A stretch of DNA of 64,000 nt, taken from an uncultured Clostridia bacterium. GTDB taxonomy: Bacteria; Bacillota; Clostridia; Christensenellales; Borkfalkiaceae. The notes under the pieces are model-generated. The model was not told the DNA's origin, did not search any database, and worked only from the letters and a program-made list of their open reading frames with translations. This document shows, one piece after another, positions 53,938-61,935 of this stretch (within the stretch, counting starts at the first letter, position 1; the number at the start of each line of letters is the position of its first letter). Position numbers and translations under genes: made by a program. The stretch is from contig CALVMR010000014.1 of assembly GCA_944346885.1 (NCBI GenBank), positions 62,001 through 126,000 of the forward strand. Direction: 5' to 3'.

Positions 53938-55230
53938 TTATTCCGCCAAAGCGTTCCCCGTACGGCGCAAACCCTTCGGGAGATGGTTTTTGAGCACGCC
54001 GCCCGCACTCTTTGCCAAACCGAGCGCATACCCGCCGTACGTTACGGCGCACCAGCCGTTTGGAAGGGACGCAGGGAGCGTTTCTCCCGCAAAGTACCTT
54101 GCCGCCTGTTCCGCATCCAAGGCGGCGCAGCGGCAAAACGGGCAGGCGGGCGACGCCATCGCCAAGGCGTGCGACGGTTCAAAACGGTCTCCGCGTACCT
54201 CGCCCAGCTTTAAGCCCGCGCGCAGCACACGGACCCCGCGCAGCACAGGCAATTCCTCCGGCAGCGCACAAAGCGCGTCTCCGAAAGACGCGAGCCGCGC
54301 CCATTCGGTGCGCGCGAGCGCATCCGCCGCAAACGCGCGGAAAGCCGAAAGCGCGCGGCGCTCGGCGCCCGCGTTTGCAAGCCTGCCGCGGTACGCCCGC
54401 TCGCCCTCGCTTACAAAACATGCCGCGTAATGCCCCTCGCCGCGGACGCGGTGCGGATACAGTTTTTCCTCGCGGATCAAGCTGAGCTGCGGAAAGGCGC
54501 GCACCAGCCAAGCGGCGTTTTCCTCGTCCTCTTCGGCGGAAAACGTACAGGTAGAATAGACGAGCGTTCCGCCGGGCGCAAGCATCTTTACCGCCGACGC
54601 CAAGATCTTTTTTTGGCGCGCGGCGCACATTTGCACCGTCTCCTCGCTCCATTGCGCGGCAGCCTCTTCCTCTTTGCGCAGCATCCCTTCCCCGGAACAG
54701 GGGGCATCGACCAAGATCTTATCGAAATACCCGCCCAGCTGCTCTGCCAAGCGTTCGGGGTCGGCACAGGTGACGACGGCGTTTTCGATCCCCAAGCGCT
54801 CCACGTTTTGCAGCAGCACCTGCGCGCGGGCGGGAATCTTTTCGTTGAGCACCAAAACCCCGCCGCCACGCATCGCCTGCGCAAGCTGCGTTCCTTTTCC
54901 GCCCGGCGCGCTGCAAAGGTCGAGCACGCGCTCTCCCGCCCGCGCGCCCAGCATGGGCGCGGCGCACATGGCGCTCGGTTCCTGCACATAATACAGCCCC
55001 GCGTCGTGGTAAAAGCTCTGCCCCGGCTTTTGCGCGGCAATATAAAAGCCGTTTTCCTCCCACGGCACCCGTTCGAGCGAAAACGGCGAAAGGGCGCGGA
55101 ACGCCTCCGCCCCGATCTTCAATATATTGACGCGGATCCCGCGCACGGGCGGCTGCGAAAGGCACGCCTCGTACGCGGAAAATTCTTCTCCCAAAAGCGC
55201 GCGCATGCGCGCCGCGTAGCGTTCGTTCAA
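53938..55230 (-). CDS. RsmF-type rRNA cytosine-5 methyltransferase
   Basis: In this 430-residue protein the NOL1/NOP2/Sun core has the SAM segment VLDLCSAPGGKGTQLA, the motif IV cysteine in VDAPCSGEGM and the catalytic cysteine in YSTCTF. The C-terminal part, with a PUA-like region, matches the RsmF/YebU branch that methylates 16S rRNA. The start is probably the TTG at 55230, overlapping the stop of the exonuclease gene (TTGA) and preceded by GGGGGT. Confidence 0.88.
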   Translation of the reverse strand: MNERYAARMRALLGEEFSAYEACLSQPPVRGIRVNILKIGAEAFRALSPFSLERVPWEENGFYIAAQKPGQSFYHDAGLYYVQEPSAMCAAPMLGARAGERVLDLCSAPGGKGTQLAQAMRGGGVLVLNEKIPARAQVLLQNVERLGIENAVVTCADPERLAEQLGGYFDKILVDAPCSGEGMLRKEEEAAAQWSEETVQMCAARQKKILASAVKMLAPGGTLVYSTCTFSAEEDEENAAWLVRAFPQLSLIREEKLYPHRVRGEGHYAACFVSEGERAYRGRLANAGAERRALSAFRAFAADALARTEWARLASFGDALCALPEELPVLRGVRVLRAGLKLGEVRGDRFEPSHALAMASPACPFCRCAALDAEQAARYFAGETLPASLPNGWCAVTYGGYALGLAKSAGGVLKNHLPKGLRRTGNALAE

Positions 55231-56198
55231 CGGCTGACCCCCAGTTCGCTGCAAAGCTGCGCGATCGTGCAGATCTCGCCGATCTGCCCTTCCCTGCGCA
55301 GCTTCTCCGCGCTCTGCGCGCGCGGGCTGTCATCCTCTTCGCCGGCGACAAATACGTTGCAGCCCGAAAGTTTCAGCGAATATTTTCCGCCCCGCTTTAC
55401 GATCTCTTTGACCAGCCCTTTGGCAAAGGGCACATCCTCTTCGATGGAGCGCGAAAAGCTGAACCGCTTCCCTTTCAGCTCGTTGCTCTGCGGGCGGACG
55501 CGGTAGCCGTACACGAAGTCGTTGAATTTTGAACGCCGTTCGCCGCGCTCGCGCTTTTCCCGCCGCTTTTCGGCAAGGTATTCGCTGCGCCGCTGCGAAA
55601 CACAGGCGGAGTACTGCCCGCCCGCGATCTTTCCGAGGCGGACGCCGTACTTTTTCAGCAATTCCTCCACCGAACAGCCGTCGTGCTCGCACATCTCCTG
55701 CGCCACGCGCATGGTCGCGTACGCGTCGTCTGCCGCGCGGTGCGGGGTGTAGTCGATCTCAAAGATTTTTGTCAACGCTTCCAGCCCCGTTTGGCGGTCA
55801 AACGTTTCCGTCATCGCCATATAGATCACCTGCGTATCCGCAAACGAAAAGCGGAACGACGGCAGATGATACCGCCGCGTTTCCAAATTGAGATACTTCA
55901 CGTCGTTCATGGCGGCATGCCCGAACACGAGTTTATCCTCTCCCTCCAAGATCTCTTTGATGCGGGGGTAAAACTTTTTAAAATCGGGCAGTTTGGAAAA
56001 GCTGTCGTAATCGTACGGCAGCACGATCCCGCCGCCGCCGTGATCGGTCAAATGAAATTTTCCGTTCGGGTTAATGCGGATATCTTCCTTTTCAAGGATG
56101 CGAAATTGCTCGTCGGCAATGCAATACCCGAACACGCAGATCTTTGCCACGTTTTTATACACGCAGGCGCATTCGATGTCAAAAAAAACGTACTTCAT
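55227..56198 (-). CDS. DEDDh 3'-5' exonuclease with a possible BRCT-like C terminus
   Basis: In this 323-residue protein the DnaQ-type fold has FFDIECA (first metal Asp/Glu), a FADTQ-type second motif, and HRAADDAYAT (third motif with catalytic His). A charged linker rich in Arg/Glu follows, and the last 90 residues (SLKLSGCNVFVAGEEDD to IGEICTIAQLCSEL) look like a BRCT domain. It could act in repair or RNA turnover; the substrate is unknown. Confidence 0.82.
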   Translation of the reverse strand: MKYVFFDIECACVYKNVAKICVFGYCIADEQFRILEKEDIRINPNGKFHLTDHGGGGIVLPYDYDSFSKLPDFKKFYPRIKEILEGEDKLVFGHAAMNDVKYLNLETRRYHLPSFRFSFADTQVIYMAMTETFDRQTGLEALTKIFEIDYTPHRAADDAYATMRVAQEMCEHDGCSVEELLKKYGVRLGKIAGGQYSACVSQRRSEYLAEKRREKRERGERRSKFNDFVYGYRVRPQSNELKGKRFSFSRSIEEDVPFAKGLVKEIVKRGGKYSLKLSGCNVFVAGEEDDSPRAQSAEKLRREGQIGEICTIAQLCSELGVSR

Positions 56199-56234
56199 TC
56201 CTTTATCGCTGCAAAGTTTTTCTCTTCGGTTACG

Positions 56235-56264
56235 ATTATACCATAAACCGACCCCGTTTGTAAA
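56235..56264 (-). promoter_or_regulatory. Promoter of the exonuclease gene
   Basis: On the minus strand TTTACA (56259-56264) is followed after 18 bases by TATAAT (56235-56240). Confidence 0.75.
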
Positions 56265-56302
56265 GCCCTTTCCCCCTGCTGCGCCCGTCCGAAACAGGCA
56301 GA

Positions 56303-56330
56303 GCGGCGGGCAAGATCTGCCCGCCGCCGC
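56303..56330 (-). terminator. Hairpin after the ferritin-like gene
   Basis: GCGGCGGGCA and TGCCCGCCGC form a perfect 10-bp stem. The following minus-strand sequence lacks a clean T run. Confidence 0.5.
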
Positions 56331-56341
56331 AATGCGTTTGT

Positions 56342-57589
56342 TTACGCACCCTTGATGCGCGCAAGGTCCGCGTTGACCTGCTCGCGCCCGCTCAGCTCGC
56401 GGACGGGGTGCGCCTTTTCCTCAAAGCGATAATCCTTGCCGAATTTTTTGATGGTCTTTTCGATCACGGTATGGCTGGCAAGGCTCTTCACGTTCCCCTG
56501 TACCGCGCGGTTGTACCCGAAGAACCGATAGCCGTCCGGCAGCTCGTTGATATCGGCAAAGCTCTCCGAATGCCCCGTCAGGCGCACGCTTTTGAGCACT
56601 TCGCGGATATAACTCTTTTGCGGCGCAAACTGGATGGGTTCGGGGAAGGCGCCGCCCTCCGGAAAGATCTGCTGCCACACCTTTCCCTCGTACTTTTCCA
56701 TCATCGCCGTTGCAAACTTTAAGTGCGACAGCTCCTCTTCAAAGTGCATCTCCCAGATCGAACGGATCCGCGCGTCCGTTTCGTCCTGCATGCAAGACCA
56801 GTACAGGTAACACTCCGTATATTCGTGCATGACCATGCAGGTGAACATATCCACGGTGGGGTCGGAAAGGCACCCGTACCCCGTAACGTGCTGTTCCTCG
56901 ATCATGGCGATCTCCGAATACAGCTTTCTTCCCAGCTCCGAATCGTAGAGGTTGGCAACGTTGAGGTAGTAATTCATCGTCTGCTGCTCCGCCGCCGTGA
57001 TGATGGCAACGTTCAGGCGCGTAACGGGGTCGTTCAAAAAGTTGTTGATATAAAAATTGACGTCGTCTCCGGGGTGCCGCGCTTCGGAAACGGTGGGCCG
57101 CCCCGGCATGATCTCGGTATACCCGCCGACCAGCTTTTCCGCGTGGATGCCGCGTTCAAAGTCTAAAAGGTCGGCATAGCGGTAGAGATGGTCAAAGTCC
57201 TCCAACAGCGCAAAATCCAGCTGCTTTTTGACGTAACCGTTCTTTTCGCGCTGCGCCAAAATGGCGGTGAGATCGACGGCGAGCTGCTCGTAGCCGATGG
57301 TATGCTCCAAAATGCTCTCGCCGCGCGGCTTTAAACAAGCGATGCGCTTTTGCTGCTGCTGTTCGCCGCGGCGGATGAGCGCCATCCCTCTGCGCACCTC
57401 GTTGTTGGGGCAATGGCGCGTCCAGCGAGAGGTGTTCCAGATCGCCTCAAATTCGGTGCCGTTCATCAAAATGGTGCGCACGCGCGTGTAGGGATCCACC
57501 GTCTCCTTGTCGTACGGTTTTACGTTGATGCTCTTCCAGTTTTTATACGTTCTGTTGATATCTTTTGCGCTCTCTTCAAATGGATTCAT
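56342..57589 (-). CDS. Ferritin-like (di-iron fold) protein of unknown function
   Basis: This 415-residue helical protein has carboxylate-histidine motifs of the di-iron type: SEIAMIEEQHVTGYG (E-x-x-H spacing) and EMHFEEELSHLKFA (E-x-x-H), with further Glu in TAAEQQTMNYY and HEYTECYLYW. This suggests a metal-binding four-helix bundle. AAGGAGG precedes the ATG. The operon has one gene and lies divergent to mtnN. I do not know a characterised homologue, and the catalytic role is open. Confidence 0.75.
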   Translation of the reverse strand: MNPFEESAKDINRTYKNWKSINVKPYDKETVDPYTRVRTILMNGTEFEAIWNTSRWTRHCPNNEVRRGMALIRRGEQQQQKRIACLKPRGESILEHTIGYEQLAVDLTAILAQREKNGYVKKQLDFALLEDFDHLYRYADLLDFERGIHAEKLVGGYTEIMPGRPTVSEARHPGDDVNFYINNFLNDPVTRLNVAIITAAEQQTMNYYLNVANLYDSELGRKLYSEIAMIEEQHVTGYGCLSDPTVDMFTCMVMHEYTECYLYWSCMQDETDARIRSIWEMHFEEELSHLKFATAMMEKYEGKVWQQIFPEGGAFPEPIQFAPQKSYIREVLKSVRLTGHSESFADINELPDGYRFFGYNRAVQGNVKSLASHTVIEKTIKKFGKDYRFEEKAHPVRELSGREQVNADLARIKGA

Positions 57590-57653
57590 GGCGTTCCTCC
57601 TTGCCGAAACTTGAAATTATTATCGACGGAGCCGCCTTTTCTTATTCAAAACA

Positions 57654-57682
57654 TTGCAAAAAAAAGGAATTTTTGCTACAAT
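57654..57682 (+). promoter_or_regulatory. Promoter of mtnN-luxS-ung-apgM
   Basis: TTGCAA (57654-57659) is followed after 17 bases by TACAAT (57677-57682). Confidence 0.85.
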
Positions 57683-57703
57683 AAAAGGAACAGGAGACAC
57701 GCC

Positions 57704-58369
57704 ATGCTGACAGCCGTCGTTGCCATGCAAAAGGAAGCGGATGCGCTTCTTTTGCAAGCCGAAATCACGCGCCGCTATACCCTTTGCGGAAAACAGGTCA
57801 CGGAAGGGAGCGCCTTCGGGCAGCCCTTTGCGCTCGTGCTTTCGGGCGTCGGCAAGAGCAACGCGGCGGCGGCGGCAATGCTTGCCGTGTGCGCGCTCAA
57901 AGCGGAAAGGCTGTTCAACTTCGGTTTGGCGGGCGGCGTTTCGCCGCGGGCGGAGATCGGAAAGGTGCTTGCCGTAGAACGCGCCGTACAATACGACTTT
58001 GACCTGAGCGAGCTCAACAAAACGCCCAAAGGCACCCTCGACGAATACGATTCCCCCTATTTTTCCCTGTTTTGCGAAAGCGCCTTTGAAAAAGCCGTGC
58101 TCGCCACGGGAGACAGGCTGAACGATTCGGAGGCGGACCTGCCGCTGCTGCACGCCCTCGGCGCGGACGTGCGCGACATGGAGGGCGCGGCGCTTGCACA
58201 CGTTGCCCGCTTTACGGGAACGCCGCTTTGCGCGTACAAAGCGGTTTCAAACCGCGCGGGCGCCACAAGCGTGGAAGAATACCTGCAAAACCAGACCAAG
58301 GCGCTCAATGCCCTGCGGCAGGCGATGCCGCAGATCGTACGGGAGGCAGCCCATGCAGCAAAAATGTAA
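57704..58369 (+). CDS. mtnN: Methylthioadenosine/S-adenosylhomocysteine nucleosidase
   Basis: It removes adenine from MTA (a by-product of SpeE) and from SAH. It has 221 residues. Motifs are MQKEADALL, VLSGVGKSNAA, FGLAGGVSP and the catalytic region VRDMEGAALAHV. The ATG at 57704 has AGGAGA upstream; the longer open frame before it overlaps the divergent gene. It is coupled to luxS, with which it detoxifies SAH. Confidence 0.93.
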   Translation: MLTAVVAMQKEADALLLQAEITRRYTLCGKQVTEGSAFGQPFALVLSGVGKSNAAAAAMLAVCALKAERLFNFGLAGGVSPRAEIGKVLAVERAVQYDFDLSELNKTPKGTLDEYDSPYFSLFCESAFEKAVLATGDRLNDSEADLPLLHALGADVRDMEGAALAHVARFTGTPLCAYKAVSNRAGATSVEEYLQNQTKALNALRQAMPQIVREAAHAAKM

Positions 58370-58940
58370 ACAAAACGGCGCAAAAACGGAAAGCCGCGCC
58401 GAAGCGCAAACACCCGCGCAGAGCGCAGCAAAGGTGGAAAGCCGCGCCGAAAGGCGGGATTTTACGATCGCATCCTTCCAAAAAGATCACGACAGGCTGC
58501 AACCCGGTTTTTACTTTTCCACCCTGCAAAAAAACGTTTGCACCTTCGATCTCCGCTTCAAAAAGCCGAACGCGGGCGATTTTTTGGCGCAGGCGGCGCT
58601 GCACAGCATCGAACACATGCTCGCCACGGCACTGCGCGGCGGAACTTACGGCGAGCACATCCTCTATTTCGGCCCGATGGGCTGCCGCACGGGGTTTTAC
58701 CTGCTGACGGAGGGCATGCGCGTTTGTGACGCCCTTACCGCCGTAAAAAACGCGATCGCGGATGCGCTCGGCTATGCCTTTGTACCGGGCGCACAAAAAA
58801 AGGAGTGCGGCAATTATTTGGAACACGACCTGCGCGGCGCAAAAGCAGAACTCTCCTCGTACCTTTCGCTGTTAAACGGGCTTTCCGCGGAGGCGATCGA
58901 ACGGGAAGAGGCGCGCAAAGCGGAAAAGGAGAAAGCATGA
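58353..58940 (+). CDS. luxS: S-ribosylhomocysteine lyase (AI-2 synthesis) with N-terminal extension
   Basis: It cleaves S-ribosylhomocysteine to homocysteine and the autoinducer-2 precursor. Metal ligands H84/H88 are in HSIEHML and C152 in ECGNYLEHD; the catalytic C111 is in PMGCRTGFY. The protein has 195 residues against about 155-160 normally. The additional 35 residues at the start contain two copies of ESRAE, from duplicated DNA. The ATG at 58353 lies inside the end of mtnN with GGGAGG six bases upstream. Confidence 0.93.
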   Translation: MQQKCKQNGAKTESRAEAQTPAQSAAKVESRAERRDFTIASFQKDHDRLQPGFYFSTLQKNVCTFDLRFKKPNAGDFLAQAALHSIEHMLATALRGGTYGEHILYFGPMGCRTGFYLLTEGMRVCDALTAVKNAIADALGYAFVPGAQKKECGNYLEHDLRGAKAELSSYLSLLNGLSAEAIEREEARKAEKEKA

Positions 58941-59617
58941 TCAAGCTCGGCGGCGGATGGGACGAGGCGCTCGCCCCGCTGTTTGCGGACGAACGCTACA
59001 AAAAGATCCGCGAATTTTTAAAACGCGAGTATGCCTGCCACACGGTGTACCCGGATATGTACGACATTTACAACTGCTTCCGCTACACCCCGCTTGCCAA
59101 CGTAAAGGCGGTGCTGCTGGGGCAGGACCCCTATCACAACGAGGGGCAGGCGCACGGGCTGTGCTTTTCGGTTCGGGACGGGATCCCGCAGCCGCCCAGC
59201 CTTGTGAACATTTTCAAAGAGCTGCACGACGATCTCGGCTGCCCCATCCCGAAAACGGGCGATCTGACCAAATGGGCAAAACAGGGCGTGCTGCTGCTGA
59301 ACACGGCGCTGACCGTGCGCGCGCACATGGCAAATTCGCACCGAGACTGCGGCTGGACTTGGTTCACGGACAGCGTTATTTCGCTGCTGAGCGAACAAAA
59401 AGAGCACCTTGTGTTCCTGCTGTGGGGCGGCAACGCGCGTTCGAAAAAGCCGCTCATCGACCGCGGCAAACACCTTGTGCTCGAATGCGCGCACCCCTCC
59501 CCCCTCTCGGCTTACAGCGGATTTTTCGGGTGCAGGCATTTTTCCAAAACCAACGCCTATCTTTCGGAGCACGGCATCGCCCCCATCGATTGGGCGCTTG
59601 CCGATGCGCAAAAATGA
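58937..59617 (+). CDS. ung: Uracil-DNA glycosylase, family 1
   Basis: It removes uracil from DNA. It has 226 residues. The water-activating loop is GQDPYHN (D64) and the leucine loop is HPSPLSAYSGFFGCRHF. The ATG overlaps the luxS stop by four bases. Confidence 0.95.
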   Translation: MIKLGGGWDEALAPLFADERYKKIREFLKREYACHTVYPDMYDIYNCFRYTPLANVKAVLLGQDPYHNEGQAHGLCFSVRDGIPQPPSLVNIFKELHDDLGCPIPKTGDLTKWAKQGVLLLNTALTVRAHMANSHRDCGWTWFTDSVISLLSEQKEHLVFLLWGGNARSKKPLIDRGKHLVLECAHPSPLSAYSGFFGCRHFSKTNAYLSEHGIAPIDWALADAQK

Positions 59618-59627
59618 GGAATCATCC

Positions 59628-60842
59628 ATGAAATACATCATTGTTTTGGGCGACGGCATGGCAGACTACAAGCTCCCCGCCCTCGGCGGCAAAACGCCGC
59701 TGCAATGCGCCGAAAAGCCGACCGTAGACGCCTTGGCAAAACAGGCGGAGATGGGGCTGTGCCGCACCGTGCCGCAGGGATTTAAACCGGGCAGCGACGT
59801 GGCAAACCTCTCCGTGATGGGGTACGACCCGCACGGCTGCTATACGGGAAGGTCGCCGCTGGAAGCCGTTTCCATCGGCATTGCGCTCAAAGATACCGAC
59901 GTAACGCTGCGCTGCAACCTCGTAACGCTATCGGAAGAAGAAGCGTACGAGAGCCGTACCATGCTCGATTACAGCGCGGGAGAAATTTCCTCCGCCGAGG
60001 CAAAAGAACTGATCGCCGCCCTCAAAAAAGAATTTGACGGCGACGCCTTTACGCTGTACGCGGGCGTAAGCTACCGCCACTGTTTGGTTGCGACAAACGG
60101 AAAAACGGGGCACGATTTGACGCCCCCGCACGACATCACGGGCAAGCCGATCCGCGATTTTTTGCCAAAAGGCCCCTGCGCGGCGCAATATCTTGCCATG
60201 ATGAAGCGCTCGGCGCAGATCCTGCAAGACCACCCCGTCAACCGCGCACGCATCGCCGCGGGCAAGCGCCCCGCCAATTCGGTTTGGTTTTGGGGCGAAG
60301 GCACCAAGCCGCAGCTGGAAAATTTTGAACAAAAATTCGGCGTGAAGGGCGGCGTTATTTCGGCGGTCGATCTCGTAAAGGGCATCGGCATTTTGGCAGG
60401 CATGCGCATCCTCGACGTTGCGGGCGCAACGGGGAATTACGATACGAACTTTGCGGGAAAAGCCGAGGCGGCGCTTGCCGCGCTCAACAGCGGGCTTGAC
60501 CTTGTGTACATCCACATGGAGGCGCCCGACGAATGCGGGCACCAAGGCGATATCCCGCACAAGATCTATTCCATCGAACAGATCAGCGAGACCGTGGTAA
60601 AGCGCCTGTGCGAGGGGCTGCACGCGGCGGGAGAGCGGTTCCGCCTGCTCCTGTGCCCCGATCACCCCACCCCCATCGCCGTGCGCACGCACACATCCGA
60701 TCCCGTCCCCTATCTTTTGTACGACAGCGGCGCGCCGCAGGGAAACGGCGCCGCGCGTTACGACGAAGACGCCGCCGCTTCCACGGGCGTTTTTGCCGAA
60801 GCGGGCACCCTGCTCATGCAAAAACTTTTGCAAAAGCAATAA
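59628..60842 (+). CDS. apgM: Cofactor-independent phosphoglycerate mutase, archaeal type
   Basis: This 404-residue alkaline-phosphatase-fold enzyme has the N-terminal metal site VLGDGMADY, the conserved segment SDVANLSVMGYDP, and C-terminal metal motifs HMEAPDECGHQGD and CPDHPTPI. It interconverts 3- and 2-phosphoglycerate; in some bacteria such genes are annotated as homoserine-kinase-like. GAGGA precedes the ATG at 59628. It is the last gene of the unit. Confidence 0.9.
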   Translation: MKYIIVLGDGMADYKLPALGGKTPLQCAEKPTVDALAKQAEMGLCRTVPQGFKPGSDVANLSVMGYDPHGCYTGRSPLEAVSIGIALKDTDVTLRCNLVTLSEEEAYESRTMLDYSAGEISSAEAKELIAALKKEFDGDAFTLYAGVSYRHCLVATNGKTGHDLTPPHDITGKPIRDFLPKGPCAAQYLAMMKRSAQILQDHPVNRARIAAGKRPANSVWFWGEGTKPQLENFEQKFGVKGGVISAVDLVKGIGILAGMRILDVAGATGNYDTNFAGKAEAALAALNSGLDLVYIHMEAPDECGHQGDIPHKIYSIEQISETVVKRLCEGLHAAGERFRLLLCPDHPTPIAVRTHTSDPVPYLLYDSGAPQGNGAARYDEDAAASTGVFAEAGTLLMQKLLQKQ

Positions 60843-60845
60843 AAG

Positions 60846-60960
60846 CACGCCCGCGCGCGAGTTGCCCTGCGCGCGGGTTGCTCAGCGTAAGGTCTGCTCG
60901 GCGCGCGGGTTGCCGATGTACTGTCTGCTTGGCGCGCGGGTTGCCCTGCGCGCGGACGAA
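60846..60960. repeat. Degenerate repeats after apgM
   Basis: GCGCGCGGGTTGCC or close variants occur five times within 115 bases, at uneven spacing (14-37 bases) with CTGCTCGG-type linkers. From 60846 to 61143 no gene is supported. A hairpin with arms GGGCGCCC (about 61054-61081) may act as a weak terminator. Confidence 0.55.
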
Positions 60961-61143
60961 ATCTCTTTGCACAAAAAGACAGAAAAATTCCGCCGTGTTC
61001 GCGGGCAAAACACCGCCGTGCAAAACGCGGGTAAAATTCCGGCAAACAACAAACGGGCGCCCTTTTGCAGTGCGGGCGCCCTCGCTATGCAGGCGGGTGA
61101 AAAGCCGTTCAAAAAATTCAACGGCGCAACCGCTTAAAAACGC

Positions 61144-61172
61144 TTGCTTTTTCTCTGCGGGCATTGTATAAT
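61144..61172 (+). promoter_or_regulatory. Promoter of the tRNA-Gly gene
   Basis: TTGCTT (61144-61149) is followed after 17 bases by TATAAT (61167-61172). Confidence 0.85.
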
Positions 61173-61189
61173 AATATGGCATTTGAGAT

Positions 61190-61264
61190 GCGGGAGTCGC
61201 CTAATGGTATGGCGTCAGCTTCCCAAGCTGATTCCCGCGGGTTCGATTCCCGTCTCCCGCTCCA
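61190..61264 (+). tRNA. tRNA-Gly (anticodon CCC)
   Basis: The acceptor arms are GCGGGAG and CTCCCGC. The anticodon stem TCAGC/GCTGA encloses the loop TTCCCAA, the T arm is CGGGTTCGATTCCCG, and CCA is encoded. It reads GGG codons. It stands alone with its own promoter and terminator. Confidence 0.95.
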
Positions 61265-61267
61265 ACA

Positions 61268-61305
61268 AAAACAGTGCAAAAACCTTGGTTTTGCACTGTT
61301 TTTGC
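61268..61305 (+). terminator. Terminator after tRNA-Gly
   Basis: ACAGTGCAAAA and TTTTGCACTGT form a stem around CCTTGG, followed by TTTT. Confidence 0.88.
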
Positions 61306-61322
61306 TTTTTTACCGTTCCCTA

Positions 61323-61351
61323 TTGACTTTTCCCGAAAAATAGCGTATACT
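61323..61351 (+). promoter_or_regulatory. Promoter of small RNA 1
   Basis: TTGACT (61323-61328) is followed after 17 bases by TATACT (61346-61351). Confidence 0.88.
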
Positions 61352-61357
61352 ATAAGT

Positions 61358-61489
61358 ACCCGAAAGGGTTTTCTCGGCATACGGATGGGTGTAGGCGGCG
61401 CACTCCTTGCAAGTTCCGTATGTACGCTGTGGTTGCGAGCCCGGCAACCGTGGTACGTGCGGGCGGAGCGATCCGTCCGCGCATTTTTT
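61358..61489 (+). ncRNA. Candidate small RNA 1 (about 130 bases)
   Basis: A near-consensus promoter stands immediately upstream and a 9-bp GC-rich terminator with T6 ends it. Inside are ACCC/GGGT, an eight-pair stem CATACGGA/TCCGTATG enclosing a smaller hairpin, and GGTTGC/GCAACC flanked by GTAC/GTAC. No open frame with a ribosome-binding site is present. Its start (GAAAGGGTTTTCTCGGC) resembles that of RNAs 2 and 3, but the rest differs. I cannot match it to a known family such as 6S, SRP or tmRNA. Confidence 0.7.
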
Positions 61490-61500
61490 ATTGAAGCCGC

Positions 61501-61529
61501 TTGACTTCCGTTGCGGAAAATGGTATCAT
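61501..61529 (+). promoter_or_regulatory. Promoter of small RNA 2
   Basis: TTGACT (61501-61506) is followed after 17 bases by TATCAT (61524-61529). Confidence 0.85.
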
Positions 61530-61535
61530 TTCATT

Positions 61536-61637
61536 TGAAAGCGGTTGGCTCGGCGTTCATGCCTCGGAGCTCCACGAAAGGAGACTTTTGTCTGTGGCTG
61601 CTTTCTTTTTTTGCCCCGTTTTTCTGACGGGGCTTTT
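61536..61637 (+). ncRNA. Candidate small RNA 2 (about 100 bases), paralogue of RNA 3
   Basis: The outer stem GAAAGC/GCTTTC ends in a T7 run. Inside are GGCTC/GAGCT with GGC/GCC, then CCAC/GTGG carrying AGAC-TTTT-GTCT above a bulge on the 5' side. A second terminator (GCCCCGT/ACGGGGC, TTTT) follows. RNA 3 has the same plan with paired changes in the stems. Confidence 0.75.
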
Positions 61638-61671
61638 GCATACCCGACAAAAAGACGCCATACAAAACCGC

Positions 61672-61700
61672 TTGACTGCATGTGTAAGATATGCTATACT
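61672..61700 (+). promoter_or_regulatory. Promoter of small RNA 3
   Basis: TTGACT (61672-61677) is followed after 17 bases by TATACT (61695-61700). Confidence 0.88.
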
Positions 61701-61706
61701 CATCAT

Positions 61707-61825
61707 ATAGAAAGTGTTTGGCTCGGCGGCAGCTTTTTGCTTGCAGCCTTGTAGCCCCCACGCAATGAGGCTTTTCGCTCGTGGCACTTTCTTTTTTTTG
61801 TCCCGTTTTTCCGACGGGGCTTTTT
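61707..61825 (+). ncRNA. Candidate small RNA 3 (about 120 bases), paralogue of RNA 2
   Basis: The outer stem GAAAGTG/CACTTTC is followed by T8. Inner stems are GGCT/AGCC with a longer insert hairpin, and CCAC/GTGG carrying GAG/CTC around a TTTT loop. The second terminator (GTCCCGT/ACGGGGC, T5) is nearly the same as in RNA 2. Conserved single-strand blocks are TTGGCTCGGCG and CCACG. Confidence 0.75.
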
Positions 61826-61935
61826 CTTATAAGGCATTGTAACGCGCGAAATTGCGGAAACGCCCGCCCCGCCGCTTGGACAAACGGCATTGTTTGCGCG
61901 CACGCAAAAGCCCTTTTTGCAGCTTTTTCGTGCAT

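Noticed and set aside
61501-61795. Short plus- and minus-strand frames over the small RNA cassettes
   Set aside because: No ribosome-binding sites are present. The two paralogues conserve stems rather than codons, and the frames differ between them.
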